Program-made: the position numbers and the translations under genes
In this document: positions 42,936-54,300 of the stretch, piece by piece
Layout: every line of letters begins with the position of its first letter
How positions within the stretch are numbered: the first letter of the stretch is position 1
Source of the DNA: Arion vulgaris
Taxonomy: Eukaryota > Mollusca > Gastropoda > Stylommatophora > Arionidae
Length of the DNA: 64,000 bases
Assembly: GCA_020796225.1 (NCBI GenBank)
Contig: CM036755.1
Coordinates: 38,698,806 to 38,762,805 of the forward strand
Reading direction: 5' to 3'
The notes under the pieces: generated by a model
Databases searched by the model: none
What the model saw: the letters and a program-made list of their open reading frames with translations, nothing else
What the model was told of the DNA's origin: nothing

Positions 42936-43144
42936 AGACGAAAAATGCCATATATACATATATATATCTTATTTATTCTTTCTATTCATATTGTGCCTTT
43001 CAGCGTTCAGGGTATGCGAAAAGATTTGTCAAATGCCCTCGTGTGTGCCTCATATGTGATGTTTCTTACCGCCTCAGACGTTTCTGAGATCCATCATTTG
43101 CTACATTTGGCATTGAAACCACTGTATCCGAGTAAAGCCATGCA

Positions 43145-43245
43145 AAATACTGAACGTATAAGTGGTGCCTAGAAAATCGATGACTCGTTTACTGTGGTTG
43201 ATGGCTACGCCCTGTAAAAAGATATGCCACGATTTTCATCCGAAT
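43145..43245 (+). repeat. Dispersed repeat G
   Basis: GAACGTATAAGTGGTGCCTAG to GATATGCCACGATTTTCAT. Second copy at 46912-47005. Confidence 0.7.
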
Positions 43246-43261
43246 AGCAGTGGCCATTGTG

Positions 43262-43610
43262 GGTAAAGGAAAATTACCACATGTGAAATGAGATGCTTGA
43301 GGAGAGCGGTAAATAAAACAAGAAGAGACAATATAAGAAATGAGGAAATTAGAAGAACAGTGGGAACAACACCTGCTATTAGATTCATTGAAAAACAGAG
43401 ACTTAAATGGTTTAGCCACTTGGTGAAAATGAACCCGAATACACCAGTTGCAATACAGCGTATAACCTGAAAATGGAATCATCAAGAGGAAGGGGCAGAC
43501 CAAGAAAAGATGGATTGATGGAGTTACAGATATCTTAAAACTCCACAATACCACAGCATATCAAGCGACCGAACGTGCACTATCTCGGAAACCGATCATC
43601 AGTTAAAAAT
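43262..43610 (+). pseudogene. LINE RT C-terminal fragment (related to the 2.4-kb one)
   Basis: CEMRCLRRAVNKTRRDNIRN, IEKQRLKWFSHLVKMNPNTP, then GRGRPRKDG in another frame. Confidence 0.78.
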
Positions 43611-43614
43611 GCTA

Positions 43615-43900
43615 CGCCATCTTCTTCTTTTCCATCATTTACTTTTATAGAAGTGTTGGGGTGAAACGTAGTGATCTTGTGTGTGCTTGTTTTAAGTCAC
43701 TTTGTAAGCTGATATTCATGTTCGTAAGGCTGTTCTTGATGCCGTCGCTCCATCTTTTGCGTGGTCTTCCATTCTCATTATACTGTTTTGTGCTCATTAT
43801 ACTTTTCTGTGTGGCTCTCTGTGTAGGCGATACCAGGGCATTCTGGTCAGGTGTCCAAACCATTTATCTGTTGTTCTTTTATCAATTGCATGACCTTTAC
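43615..43900 (-). pseudogene. LINE-c 3' fragment
   Basis: Minus strand: ATQKSIMSTKQYNENGRP, RKRWSDGIKNSLTNMNIS, tail (GAA)n near 43620. It is tail-to-tail with the previous fragment. Confidence 0.78.
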
Positions 43901-44170
43901 GCCTTACAGCAAAAAAAAAAAAAAAAGGCAGAGACGGACAAAAGAAAGCAAGAAGTTCTAGTGTACAGTTTTATGGTCAACGTGTTAAATGACCGAACCC
44001 TTTGGTGTGCTGTTTGTTGTACATTATGTTGGCATCTGGTACACCGGTCTGGGCGGTGATCGCGAGAGAAAGAGAGCGATTACGCAGGGGATGTAGATTA
44101 CATAATGGGATGTAGATTATAATGGATGTAGATTACAAAGGAGTAGATTATCGTAGTAGTTTTGATATAA

Positions 44171-44353
44171 GATTCGCCTGTGTGGTGCAGGGACCCGCAA
44201 GGGAAGCAAAGAATAGTACCACTGCAACCTACAATGCATGTCGTAAGAGGCAACTGATGTAGGCCCTAGGATGTTTCCTAGTAAATAAAAAGCAGCGCCG
44301 AAATCGGATGTGTTGGCCTACTTGTAGGTGCATAACTGACACAACGTACAACA
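44171..44353 (+). mobile_element. SINE-A copy, 3' truncated
   Basis: GCCTGTGTGGTGCAGGGACC to TAGGTGCATAACTGACAC. Confidence 0.8.
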
Positions 44354-44355
44354 GC

Positions 44356-44540
44356 TTGGCGAGTATGACAACAGAGCATATCCTACAGAACTGCCCCTAG
44401 TTTGCAGACCTGAGAAGAAATAGGACCCACTTACACCAGCGTCCAAGATAAACTGTATGGCGTGGTTGACAATCTGAGGCAGACGGCTGCATTTATTAGA
44501 GAAATCCGGGATCCCAATCTAGTGAGAACGTAGAAGACAT
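44356..44540 (+). pseudogene. LINE RNase H-tail snippet
   Basis: MTTEHILQNCP then FADLRRNRTHLHQ. A typical post-RNase H Cys/His tail. Confidence 0.55.
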
Positions 44541-44544
44541 AATG

Positions 44545-44935
44545 ATAATTCTTCTTCTTCTTCACCCTTCGTCCCTAGGGAAGCATAGGTCCGCAACCAA
44601 GGCCTTCCTAGCCCGCCTATCCAAAGCCATGTTTTCCAGATCTCGCCACTCTCTTCCCATTTTTTTAATGCATTTCAACTCCCGTCTCCGTGTGTTTCTT
44701 GGTTTTCCCTTACCTCTATTGCCCTGGAGGTTCCAAAAGAGAGCCTGTCTCGTGATGCTGTTAGGTGGTTTCCTCAGTGTGTTTCCTATCCATCGTCACC
44801 TTCTGCTCCTTATCTCTTGTTCCACCTGCTGTTGTCCCGTTCTATCCCTTAGTTCCCTGTTTGTAGTTCTGTCATACCATCGCAGATGGAGTATCCTGCA
44901 CAGACATCTATTGATGAATGTCTGCAACTTAATAA
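44545..44935 (-). pseudogene. LINE-j-like RT C-terminal fragment
   Basis: The minus strand ends KTWLWIGGLGRPWLRTYASL then GTKGEEEE, the usual 3' end of such ORFs with a (GAA)n tail at 44550. About 85 bp upstream of the STK33 exon. Confidence 0.65.
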
Positions 44936-45020
44936 TGATAATAATGCTAATTATAGACGATATGGCGTTCATGAAAGATGATATAACTTATCACCATGTT
45001 TGATCCTGTTTCTCTTCTAG

Positions 45021-45383
45021 AGGTAACTCACGACTTTGTTAGACTGGACTGTCGGCGACTTGTTTGTGAAAATGTCAGAGACAAGCACGTCTAGCGCCAG
45101 CCTATCCGTCAACGATGGCGTCTCATCAATCGTCACCTTACCGCATCTGACCGACCTAGTGGACAACACTAATGTGGTCTGTGTTACCATTCAGAGAACC
45201 ACGAACGCCCGTAAGGATAGCGCCGAAAGAAACATCATCCACACTCGAATGGAGGATACGGATGTTCAGAATGAATATGTGTATGGAGAGAGTCTTGGTG
45301 AGGGATCATTCGGTAAAGTGTACAGAGCAAAGCACCTGCAGACTGGAGAGACTGTAGCCATCAAAGAGATCCTCAAAGAACGG
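45021..45383 (+). CDS. STK33: STK33 first coding exon (5' UTR 45021-45071, residues 1-104)
   Basis: A good acceptor TTCTCTTCTAG ends at 45020, and the donor GTAAGT starts at 45384. The first 70 residues are Ser/Thr-rich and low in structure; the Gly loop and ATP-anchoring Lys98 follow. The acceptor implies at least one more 5' noncoding exon upstream. Confidence 0.9.
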
Positions 45384-48300
45384 GTAAGTCCCATTTTTTA
45401 TATTTGGTTATTCGTTACTAAGCGGACGTCATTGCACTCACAGTATGGGCAGTCCCATAGGGGCTCAATCTCTTCCAACATCTATCTTCTTCTTCTTCAG
45501 CGATCTCTGGTCATGCGCTTAATTTACTTTGAACCACAAACTGGGCGGGCAGCTTCAGGTCTGTCAGGTTTCCCCAAAGCTTAGTTTTCAGGTCGACTGG
45601 GTGTGGCCACATGTTGCTTGTCAGCTCAGCCAGGAGAGGACAGTCTTGCAGGATATGCTCCAGTGTCTATTCTGCCTGCTGGCACTAGCATGAAGAGGCT
45701 ATTTGACTTGTTCCTAGTCTATATAAGTGTTTGTTGAGTCTGCAGTGTCCGGTGCGTAGTGGAAATATAATGACCTGGTCTGTTATGCTTAGGTCTTTGA
45801 GGGAGTCTTTTCCATAATCATATCCAGTGTTTGTCTTCCAGTCTACTGCAGATTTTCTCTGTATGAGGGTTTTGACCTCTTGGAAAGACTGGGGTTGGTA
45901 AATTTGCTCTTTTGCACTGCCCTCCTTAGCTAAGACATCAGCACTCTCATTGCCTGCAATGCCACAGTGAGATGGAATCCACTGCAGGTGAATTTATGCT
46001 TTTTGAAAGCTGAACAAGTTCTCTTTTTAGGTTTTGTACTGTGCTGTCAGCAGATTTAGCCTCCATGGCTTGTACAGCTGACAGTGAGTCTGTAAGAAAT
46101 TCCATCTTGCCTGCATGTGATTGCAGCTTATTGCTGTGCTGCCATCAGAAGCGTATGTAGCAACATATATCGAAGAGTATGCACAGTGATGGTTCCTTTG
46201 GCTCGCTGGTTAAACACACTCTTCACTCTGCCCCTCAGGCATCCAGTTCTACCCGTACAACGGGTAACTCCAAACAGTTTAAATCGGTGGATCGATTCAA
46301 CATCTATTTTAGTGTCCTTCATCCAACAGACAGTCGCGAAGATACCGAAGAACGTCCCCCTTATCCATCGTCAACTCCCTAACAATCGATGCTGTTGATG
46401 TCCGCTCTCTCATTACCGTAAACACCCGCATGCACAGTACAGTAGATCCACGTAAGCCTCTGGAGGTTAGAAACTTCTATAGACAACCTCCACTAATACC
46501 TAAACTTATATTTGCATCATGCTACAGTGTAACTAACTAGATGTGGTACTATTAAATGGGGTTTTCTGTTTTGGTGAGGGATCATTCGGTATAAAGTGTA
46601 CAGAGCAAAACACTTGCAGACTGGAGAGACTGTAGTCGTTAAAGAAAGGGTAAACCCTATTATGTTTCTATTTGCATCATACTACAGTGTAACTAACTAG
46701 TTGGGGTGTAATAAAGTGAGGTTTTCTTTGTGTACTATTGTTTGCCTGTACATACCGTTTGTCTGTAGCTTAAGCAGTACTGAGCTCGATCACAACCCAA
46801 GCGTACCTGGTTCAAACTCCGCGGCAGGCAGTTTGGACACAAATTCGTTTCCGTGGGATTTTTACGAAATATAAAAATAGACATCACCGTTCAGAAAGCA
46901 ATTGGAAACTACTGAACGTATAAGTGGCGCCTAGAAAATCAATGACTCGTTTACTGTGGTTGATGGCTACGTTCTGTAAAGGATATGCCACGATTTTCAT
47001 TTTCACAAACTGTGTGAGGCCCGGCTGAAAAGTTTTCCCTGCATTTAAATCGAAAATGAATGGACAATACTATTTTAATGAAATAAGAAAAGAATTATAC
47101 CTACGCCATTTATTATCAAATCTGCACAATTATTTGTCTACAAAATCAACAAGGAAGTCATTACATTTTTACTAACATCACGATAGTTTTTGTTATCAGT
47201 CATAGGCACCATATTAGGAGCTATGACAACATTGAGTTCATAGCGGGTAAAAACATATTTTTATTGCCGAAACTTGTACGTTCTTGACTGAAAGACACAA
47301 ATATCGCAGCTGTTAGTGACGTACACACACATAAAAGTAAGCAAAATAACCAGTGGCGGCTCGTGCTCAGTTTTGTTGGTGGGGCCAGACATTTTTTTCG
47401 GATAAATCATGTTTTTGGTTGCTATATTTTAATTTATAAAATAATAAATACACGTTATACATTATTTTTGGTGGGGCCGGCCCCACTGGCCCTTAATGAC
47501 GAGCCGCCACTGAAAATAACCCTTTTTAAATACCCCGAGGTATATTGAGTAATGTGGTGTTAGGCCCATATTTTTCATTGACCGTCGGCTTACGATGGGT
47601 GATGTGGTCAACATCACGCCGGCCGCCTTTACTTCCAAGTGCTTTTCCCGGTACTCAATTGAGGCCTGGGTCGACCCGGGAACCGTTGCGGTCGGAAATT
47701 TTTTTCACGACGCTGTGGAATTGAACTGAGATCACTAGTCTAAGAAGCTAATTCACTAACAACTACGCTAATGCGGCTCTCAAGCTCTTGCACCTGACAA
47801 CCAATTCGATCCGTTGCCCCGGCAACATAAGACCGATTAGCTCAGACTGGAATTCGAAAATTCCTGTTTAATGTGGGCTGGTTTTTGTATATGTTAGATA
47901 GAACAATGTAAGCTTTGTACAATTTTACTCAATTCTATGAGTTCATGATTATTTATTGATGAAAAGTGTTAATAATACTGATATTTCTTAGCTTTCAAGT
48001 TCATTTGTAATATAATCATCATCATTGACCTCTTTGTGTCAGGAGACTACGTTTTGCGTCACGTAGTATGTTCTGCGCTGTCTCAGGAGACAATAAGTTG
48101 TCGTAGTATGTTCTGCTCACAAATTTCTTGTCCTTCTCTCTCTTTAGCCTGTTACGCCCTTGGCGTTTAGGGCAGCAACAAACGTCCACCATTCTTCCCT
48201 GTTCATGGCCTTCCTCTGTATTGTGTTCCAGCTATGATTCATTTCCTTCAGTTCTTGCTCTATCGTTCTCCTCCAGGTCGTCTTGGGTCTTCCACGCTTT

Positions 48301-51300
48301 CGCCTACCCTCTGGAGTCCATCTCAGTGCAGTTTTCGTGTCGGAACCAGTCTCCATGCGCATCACATGTCCAATCCATCTCCAACGTCGTCTTCGGATGA
48401 TAGTGCCCATATTCTCTTGTTGGCATCGTGCAAGCAATTCTTGGTTCGAGATAGTAGTCGGCCAGTACACGCGTAAGATTTTTCGCAGACAAGTTGTATG
48501 AAAGGTGGAGAGTCTGGACATATTCTGTTCTGTCATTCTCCAGCATTCCGATTCGTACAGCAATGTTGACAGCACACAACTGTTATAGATACTGGTCTTG
48601 GTTCTGATGCTGTATTGGGCAGATTTCCAGGTGGTCTGAAGGGTCATGAATGCACTTCGTGCCTTACTCAGTCTGTTTTTAATGTCCCCCTGCTGGCCGT
48701 ATGTTATCGGAGGCCACGTTCGATCCCAGACTAGCACCCAACGTGACATTTTGAAACAAACAAATAAATAGAATACAGGTAAATACAGGTATGATAAGTT
48801 ACGATAAGTTCCTCTTATACCGACACCCTAACAGCCATTAAACTGCCGACATTCTTTTCAATTGAACAAAAAAAAAAAAAAAGTTTATAGAGCCCAGACA
48901 GAGAGAGTGACAAAGGAACAATTACAAGGAGAAAGCCAACAGATTAAATTCACAATGGCCGCCGTGTCGTCCCCATGGAGACCGTAATGTTTTCTATTGG
49001 GACTTGCCCAGCCTATTTTGCAACCTGATAAAATGGCTCGACAATGAGGTTCATTATTATTCCAACAACCCTGGTTGAATGTATTAGCATAATGGTTCTC
49101 AAAGGGCGTGCCCAGGCGCACCAATAAGCCCGGTGACATTCCTAGTTGCGTCCTAGGAAATCGTAGATGAGGGGTCGGCAACGCGGTGCTAACGGGCACT
49201 AGGGTAAAAAATCGTCGACACATCAGACCCATGCTTCTCATAGGCAGAAATTAAATGATGAATAAAGGTACCTAACATTTTCCAGTTATTTCTTTCCTTT
49301 CTGCATCTTATTTATTAAGTTTTTTTTTAGTACGCCTACGATTTTTTCTAGGAATTCAAGTGTGCCCCGACTTCCAAAAAATTTGAGAGCCACCGTATTA
49401 GCATATCTAGTCTCTCTGTCTATTTAGTCGACAACGTGTAAACTTAGTCATACATTCGTGGCTGCTACTCCGGTGTATGTATGTGAATACAGGGCTGTGC
49501 GCACAGTGAAACAAGACACCAATGGCGAAGAGTCAACAAAATACCAAGCGTAACTTTTGTTCAAAGTAAACAGCCGCAAAAACTGCTTAGAGTTGACGTC
49601 TTTGAATTCATTGTTGCTCTGATATATGTATGAACTTGTTCTGAGCTTGCAGATAGTGTGGTACTCGGGGTACTTTCATACTAAATTGATTTCAGTTTAA
49701 CAAAATAACAAAAACATAAATTATGCTACAGATTGTCATGTGCTGGACATAGGCCTTTTGGTCGAAACGTCGCTGTATTTTTTAATACTTTGTAAAACTA
49801 CAGCACTTAGTTTTTACTTGTTTCACCATTGCTACATAGTTTTATTGCAGTTTTCCTTATATCGAGTATTTCACCATTGCTACATAGTTTTACTGCAGTT
49901 TTCCCTGATATCGAGTATTTCACCATTGCTACATAGTTTTACTGCAGTTTCCTATATCGAGTGTTTCACATTGCTACATAGTTTTACTGAGTTTTCCTAT
50001 ATCGAGTGTTTCACCATTGCTACATAGTTTTACTGCAGTTTTCCTGATATCGAGTGTTTCGCCATTGCTACATAGTTTTACTGCAGTATTTCCTTATATC
50101 GAGTGTTTCACCATTGCTACATAGTTTTACTGCAGTCTTCCTTATATCGAGTGTTTCACCATTGCTACATAGTTTTACTGCAGTCTTCCTTATATCGAGT
50201 GTTTCACCATTGCTACATAGTTTTACTGCAGTCTTCCTTATATCGAGTGTTTCACCATTGCTACATAGTTTTACTGCAGTCTTCCTTATATCGAGTGTTT
50301 CGACATTGCTACATAGTTTTACTGCAGTTTTTCCTTATATCGAGTATTTCACCATTGCTACATAGTTTTACTGCAGTTTCCTTATATCGAGTGTTTCAAC
50401 ATTGCTACATAGTTTTACTGCAGTCTTTCCTTATATCGAGTGTTTCACCATTGCTACATAGTTTTACTACAGTCTTTCCTTATATCGAGTGTTTCACCAT
50501 TGCTACATAGTTTTACTGCAGTCTTTCCTTATATCGAGTGTTTCACCATTGCTACATAGTTTTACTGCAGTCTTTCCTTATATCGAGTGTTTCACCATTG
50601 CTACATAGTTTTACTGCAGTCTTTCCTTATATCGAGTGTTTCACCATTGCTACATAGTTTTACTGCAGTTTTCCCTGATATCAAGTGTTTCACCATTGCT
50701 ACATAGTTTTACTGCAGTTTTCCTGATATCAATAACACAAATTATCAAAGCAACATCAGCTTTTAAAAGTCTAAATAAAATGTGGAACTGCAAGTTATAA
50801 AACTAAAGTTTAAAAAAAAACTAAATTAAGAATTTTCTATCCTAGTCCCAATGTTGTATCAATCCTAACATATGCCAGCGAGAGTTAAAACTGACTAAAG
50901 ATATAAGAAAGTAAGTTGTACGCATTTGAAAATAGATGTCTGCGAAAAATAATGATAATAAAATTGAAGAAATTCAGGAGAAGGGATGAAATCAAAGAAA
51001 TGTCTGGTCAACCACTAGCAACAACAGTTATAAGAAAGAGAAGATGGAGATATGTTGGGCATACTCTGAGAAGAAATGATCAAAGAATCAAAAGCAGGCA
51101 ATGAAGTGGGAGCCAAATGGTTCACGAAAGAGAGGCTTGTTTGCCCGCTATGAATTGAGGCGTAATCTTTCGACTAATTTGACGCATATGACTGATTTTT
51201 GCGTGACGGATTTCTTTCCTTATCACCAGTGTCCATTGCCATTCAGGCGAGCCTTACTCGGACATCAGAAGTACTTGTAATTTAGATCCTCAAGTAAAGG

Positions 51301-54300
51301 ATATTGGATCACTTTTAATTGAATTATTTACACGTTATCTCTCCCTTAGTGAGTTTAGAATATCAGCCTGGTCTATTGCTGATGCAATCCAGCAGCTTTC
51401 AGCGGTACAACACACCAGTTCCATGTCGATCACTCAATTATTTTGCATATTTGGTATGTCGTTCTTTTCCGTCTGATGTCGTTCTTTTTTTGGATTGTAT
51501 CAATATAGACACCCGTCTCCCTCAATCTGATCAGCGACTGGGATTCACAACCTTGAAACCCCTCTGTCCGGAAAGACTCTCTGAAACTAGTCAGCGACTG
51601 GGAATACAACCTACAACTCCTCTATTCGAAGACTCTCAAACTTCCACTGAATTCACCTGAAACCCCTGTCAACGACTATCTCAAACTCGTCACTGAAATT
51701 CAACCCTGAATCCTGTTTGAAGACTTTCAAACTATTGGACTGACACAACCCTGAAACTCCTCTGTTCGGAAAGACTTTCTCAAACTAGTCAGGACTGATT
51801 TACAACACTGAAACTCCTGTTCGAAAGACTCAAATAGTCAGCGACTGAATTGACAACCCTGAAACTCCTCTGTTCCAGACTCAACTAGTCACACTTGGAT
51901 TCCAACACTAAACCTCTGTTCAAGACTCTCAAACTAGTCAGCTACTGGAATTGACAACCCTGAAACTCCTCTGTTCCGAAAGACTCTCAAACTAGTCAGC
52001 GACTTTGATTCACAACCCTGAAACTCCTCTGTTCCGAAAGACTCTCAAACTAGTCAGCTACTGGAATTTACAACCCTGAAACTCCTCTGTTCCGAAAGAC
52101 TCTCAAACTAGTCAGCGACTGAAATTTACAACACTGAAACTCCTCTGCTCCGAAAGACTGTCTCAATGCGTAAATAGCAAACTCTATTTAGAACAATAGT
52201 TACGTGTACTGGCTTCTTGATAAGTACGTGTTAGTATGTTGTTTCCAGTTATTAATTCCCCTTGAGACGGAATTACCCACGAGTTAGTGTTCCTGCGAGA
52301 CCGTGTAAATATACCGAACACAATAGATCAATTGGATAATGTAAGACCTGCTTTATCTGGGTCTGATGGAGAACGTGGTATTGCATGAAGTAAGTTGACT
52401 TCAAATATTCCGCCCAAGTGTTGCCCGGGGCTCACAAGGGAGCAAGGAATAGTAACACTGCGACCTACAAGGCATGTCGTAAGAGGCGACTGAGGTAGGG
52501 GCCTAGGGAAAATACACTAGTACATTCTACTTCTTCTTCGAAGGCTTCATATCACTTGTTAACCAATCTTTGTGATTTGCATGTGATCCGAGCCTAAGAG
52601 CGATTGTAATTTGTGCATGTTATGCGCCTACAAGTAGACCAGCATATCCGATTTCTGTGACACTTTTTATTAATGAACGCAGTCGATTTGCTCTGGAGAA
52701 TCGGTTGATTTCTTTGTATGGTACCTTGCAACCACGTATTACATTCCTATGCTTCTTAGTACTTTCTCTTCCCATGCCGTGTAATCTATATGGGTATATG
52801 TTGCATATGTGCATGTATTCAAGTTATATATTTACTAGATTTTTCATTGTTTCTCTTCTTTTCTATTTCTAGTTTTTATGTGTGTTTTTGTGTTACATTT
52901 ATTTCGTTATTCGTTTTTATTCCCAGATTTTCATTAGAAACGTTTGTATTTAGTCGTCCATTTGTTTTTTAAAATTTGTCACTCCTGTTGTTCGTTTTTT
53001 GATAAAGGCTTTGTTGGTCGAAACGTTGCTGTATTTTGTTATTGTTTTTTAATTTGTAAAACTACAGTACTTTGTGATTACGGTGTTTTGCCAATCAAAT
53101 AGTTTTACTGCAGTCTCATCTATTTTGTGAATATAACACAGACTAACACCTTTGTGAGCTACTGGGCCACGCAGTAGATATTAAGCGATACAGATGCTAC
53201 ACTTTGATCTTAGCCAAAAGGCCAAGAAGCGAAGATAGACCTCAGAGATAACAGAGACGACGAAAGACACTACTTATGAAGCGCACACATGGGCTCGTTC
53301 TAGAAATCTCTTCTTATCCTGACGCTGTGAGGCAAAACAGGATTGAAGAAAAGAAATGAGACCCGCACACACGCACAAATAAAACGTCTTATAAAAAAAC
53401 CGTTCGTGATAATTGCTCAATTTTTAATGAAATAAATATATTAACATTTTTCACAGGATCGATGCAACCACGCATGCGCTAAATTAACTACAAATCAGGT
53501 TTTGAAAATATATTTTATAGCTGGAGTTAATCTCTCCCATGACAAAATAACTGGCACCGAACAGTTCTTGCCGTTCAATCCGTTTTTAAAAAAAAAGTTT
53601 TTATTTTGTGGTGACAAAATATGTTTACTGAATCCATTTCTGATAATAATTGCATTAATAAAAATACAACTCAAATATGAATAAAATTAATACACATATT
53701 GGAATGAAAATGAAGGCAAAATATGTGCATTGAAATATATTATGGCTCCATACAGCGTATTCATATTTGCTGTATATTATGGGGGTATTCAAATAGCTTG
53801 TCAAACAAATATGCGTGCTCTATAGGTGGGCAAGAACTTTAGGAGGGTCTTGATATAAGTGTACTGCATTAAAGCTGACTTTTTTATGGTCGAAATTGAG
53901 AACATGTTGATTTGAAAAGTAATAATACAATTAGGAGTGTTTTCTTTCTGTTCTTTATATTTGTCTTTTTTCGCTTTTTTTGTTCGTTTTCCTCTTCTAC
54001 TTTTTCTTTTCTCTTTCTATTCTGATTCCTGTTCTTTTTTTTTCTCTTCTTTTTCTTTTCTCTTCTTATTTTTTCTCTTCTTCTTTGTCTACTACTTCTT
54101 CTTTATTTACCACATCGTCTTTCTATTATTATTCTTTCTCTTTTCTACTTCTTTTTCTATTCTTCTACTGCTTCGTCTTTCTCTTCTTCTTTTACTTTTA
54201 CATCTTCTTCTTTTAACTTCTTCTTCTACTGCTTTATCTTTCTCTTCTTCTACTTTTACTTCTGCTTCTTTTTTCTTCTTCATCTTTCTATTCTAATTCT

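Noticed and set aside
45036..45071. Upstream start of STK33 at 45036
   Set aside because: That codon is TTG, and an in-frame TAA lies just before it at 45024. The first ATG is 45072.
48144..48749. 201-codon ORF as a host gene
   Set aside because: It ends with the RRRWRWIGHVMRM and NREEWWTFVAALNAKG motifs typical of LINE RT C-termini.
49740..50510. ORFs with repeated SFTAV-type peptides
   Set aside because: They are translations of a 47-48-bp minisatellite in several frames, with no gene structure.
53937..54296. 119-codon Phe/Ser-rich ORF
   Set aside because: Low-complexity translation of a polypyrimidine tract.
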